Position numbers and translations under genes: made by a program. From Candidatus Nanoarchaeia archaeon (lineage in GTDB: Archaea > Nanobdellota > Nanobdellia > Woesearchaeales > UBA525): 64,000 nt of DNA. Each line of letters begins with the position of its first letter. Positions within the stretch are counted from its first letter, which is position 1. The notes beneath the pieces are model-generated. The model had not been told where the DNA came from. It ran no database searches and saw nothing but the letters and a program-made list of their open reading frames with translations. Shown piece after piece: positions 62,747-64,000 of the stretch. The stretch spans positions 192,501 through 256,500 of the forward strand of contig JANQNB010000011.1 of NCBI GenBank assembly GCA_028279755.1, written 5' to 3'.

Positions 62747-64000
62747 TCAAAGCTTGGCATCTGCATCAAGCGCTTGCTCCGCAAAAAGTCTTCTGGCGTG
62801 TCGTATTCTTCGAGGTCGTGCCAATTCGCGGGCAGTTCCCGTTCGAGGACATAGAGCACGTATTCGTCGAACCGGTAGAGGGTGCTCTCGCTGAGCAGCC
62901 AGGGCTCGCTCGCATTGATCATCGCACCGCCGTTCAGCCAGGTCGTGAAGTTCGTCGCGTTCAGGGTCATCTCCTGCCTGCTGAGGCAGAGCGGGTCAGC
63001 GCAGAAGTCCCTCGTCTCTTCAGGGATCGTGAAGGGCTCGGTATAGAGCAGGAAGGCTTCGATCTCATAACTTCCTGGCGCGAGTTCGGCGTGCACGACT
63101 GGTTCTTGTCCTGAGAGCGTGAGGTTGAGGCTCTGGTTCAGGGCGACAAGCCAGTCTTCGACATCCTGGGCAGTGAGCAAGCCCTCTGCTTGCAGCTGTT
63201 CGAGCTCGCGACGTTTCGCGTCCAAGTCGAAGGTGCTGACATGTTCCTCGACGCTGAATGTAAAGAAGCCGACGAACGGCACGTCCTCGTCATAGGGCGT
63301 CTCCTTGATCCGCTTGAAGTTCAGGATGACCATGTCGCTCGCGTTCAGCATGGCTCGGTGCTCGCGCACCAATGCTTGCGTCAATGTCCGGCCGCTCAAT
63401 TCCTCGACCTGCGCCGGCGTTCTTTTCATCATGGTGAGCGTGACGTTCCGGAGCGGCCAGAGCTCGAGCTGGAAGCTCTTGGTGATGCCCTCCTGGTAAT
63501 TGTCGTACTCGAGGCCGCTGCCCATGTAGCCCTCCTTGCTGTACAAGAGCACGCCGCCGTAGCGGCAGTAGGGCAGGGTCGTGACAAGCTCGCCGTTCTC
63601 GTCGCTCTCGCCGATGAAATATTCCTCGCCGCAGGAATAGCTCACCCTCGCAAAGGGCAAGGGCTCGAGCGTGTACTTGTCCCGGGTCTTGATGAGGAGG
63701 GTGTTCTCCACGCGCTGCAAGGGGCTGGTGAAATCGATCTGTTCGTCGAGGATGAGGAAGTCGTCCGCGCTCGCGCTCCTGTTGAGCGGCTTGTTCCGCC
63801 GGATGTTCGCCTCGAGGGCAAAGCTCCAGTCCAGGCCTTTGCCGTCGAAGGCTTCTGCATCGGTGAGGGTGACGATGACCGGGTAGGCGAGGTCGTATCG
63901 GAAGCGGTAGTCGTTGATGAACACGCCGGCGATCCTGCTCACCAGGCCGCCGGTGTCTGCGCTCCGCGGCTTGAGCAATTCCTGGCCGCCGTTGATGCTC
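62743..64000 (-). CDS. Envelope operon protein 1: paralogue of protein 5 (partial)
   Basis: This is the C-terminal 418 residues of a gene whose start lies beyond the right edge. It shares with the 732-aa protein the segment SFALEANIRRNKPLNR, the carboxypeptidase-regulatory-like beta repeat around FARVSYSCGEEYFIGESDENGELVTTLPYC, and the short C-terminus ending PSFE. Many Asn-X-Thr sites suggest export. Its stop overlaps the next start by 4 nt. Confidence 0.72.
   Translation of the reverse strand, partial: SINGGQELLKPRSADTGGLVSRIAGVFINDYRFRYDLAYPVIVTLTDAEAFDGKGLDWSFALEANIRRNKPLNRSASADDFLILDEQIDFTSPLQRVENTLLIKTRDKYTLEPLPFARVSYSCGEEYFIGESDENGELVTTLPYCRYGGVLLYSKEGYMGSGLEYDNYQEGITKSFQLELWPLRNVTLTMMKRTPAQVEELSGRTLTQALVREHRAMLNASDMVILNFKRIKETPYDEDVPFVGFFTFSVEEHVSTFDLDAKRRELEQLQAEGLLTAQDVEDWLVALNQSLNLTLSGQEPVVHAELAPGSYEIEAFLLYTEPFTIPEETRDFCADPLCLSRQEMTLNATNFTTWLNGGAMINASEPWLLSESTLYRFDEYVLYVLERELPANWHDLEEYDTPEDFLRSKRLMQMPSFE

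Noticed and set aside
60404-62854. 816-codon plus-strand open frame
   Set aside because: It lies antisense to the 1115-aa envelope protein, which has signal, domain repeats and operon overlaps. The plus frame is rich in Arg/Asp/His as typical of GC-rich shadows.

Overview
The window is archaeal. It carries archaeal/eukaryotic-type ribosomal proteins (uL11, eS19, eL39, eL31, eL15, eL21), RNA polymerase subunits F and L, a group II chaperonin, FtsZ, SecE, Spt5, archaeal GluRS, a DUF655 protein and a DUF1931 histone-fold protein. Genes often begin at an ATG about 26-28 nt after a TATA box (leaderless) or follow a GAGGTG/GGAGG ribosome site, and several tRNAs look intron-containing. Small split ribosomal operons, eL15/eL31/uL11 with lineage-specific tails, and many large uncharacterised surface proteins suggest a DPANN lineage (Woesearchaeota/Pacearchaeota-like). 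That placement is inference from gene content. Base composition is fairly GC-rich, which makes many long antisense shadow frames.

Layout. 1-4440: partial NAD kinase, tRNA-Ser(CGA), a Cys-rich lipoprotein, tRNA-Met(CAT), a HIT hydrolase, an MFS carrier, a methyltransferase-like gene and two tRNA-Ala genes. The Ser and Ala tRNAs have hairpin-rich flanks in which tRNA ends are duplicated. 4522-19640: information processing (GluRS, histone fold, thermosome, CMP kinase-like, FKBP, FtsZ-SecE-Spt5-uL11, eS19-eL39-eL31, eL15, eL21-RpoF-DUF655). 19655-26482: mixed housekeeping (PEP-utilising mobile domain protein, HAD, RNase H-like exonuclease, Lrp-like regulator, LemA-HtpX, a surface protein). 26588-40669: surface glycan locus with PMT-type glycosyltransferases, a flippase, GT2/GT4 enzymes and a translationally coupled run of two PaaK/CapK-type ligases, an ATP-grasp enzyme, two GNAT/FemAB-type acyltransferases and a BKACE enzyme. 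40902-45692: oxidative-stress island (peroxiredoxin, superoxide reductase, superoxide dismutase, MerT-like protein, Bcp, DoxX, NDH-2). 45783-52678: MscS, RpoL, AMMECR1, CBS protein, MgtE and a large nucleotidyltransferase. 52765-64000: a pair of novel paralogues, a repeat/CARDB-like membrane protein, and a tightly overlapping operon of five envelope proteins running off the right edge.

The most novel signals are: (1) two families of structured RNA elements, each in two copies, whose sequence cores are conserved while the stems differ by compensatory base-pair changes (1650-1753 with 41472-41572; 17019-17067 with 40711-40814); (2) the tRNA-end duplications with conserved hairpin layout around tRNA-Ser and the tRNA-Ala pair; (3) a three-way-junction leader before the eS19 operon; (4) the envelope operon at 55602-64000; and (5) the acyl/aminoacyl glycan-modification operon at 29741-36988.
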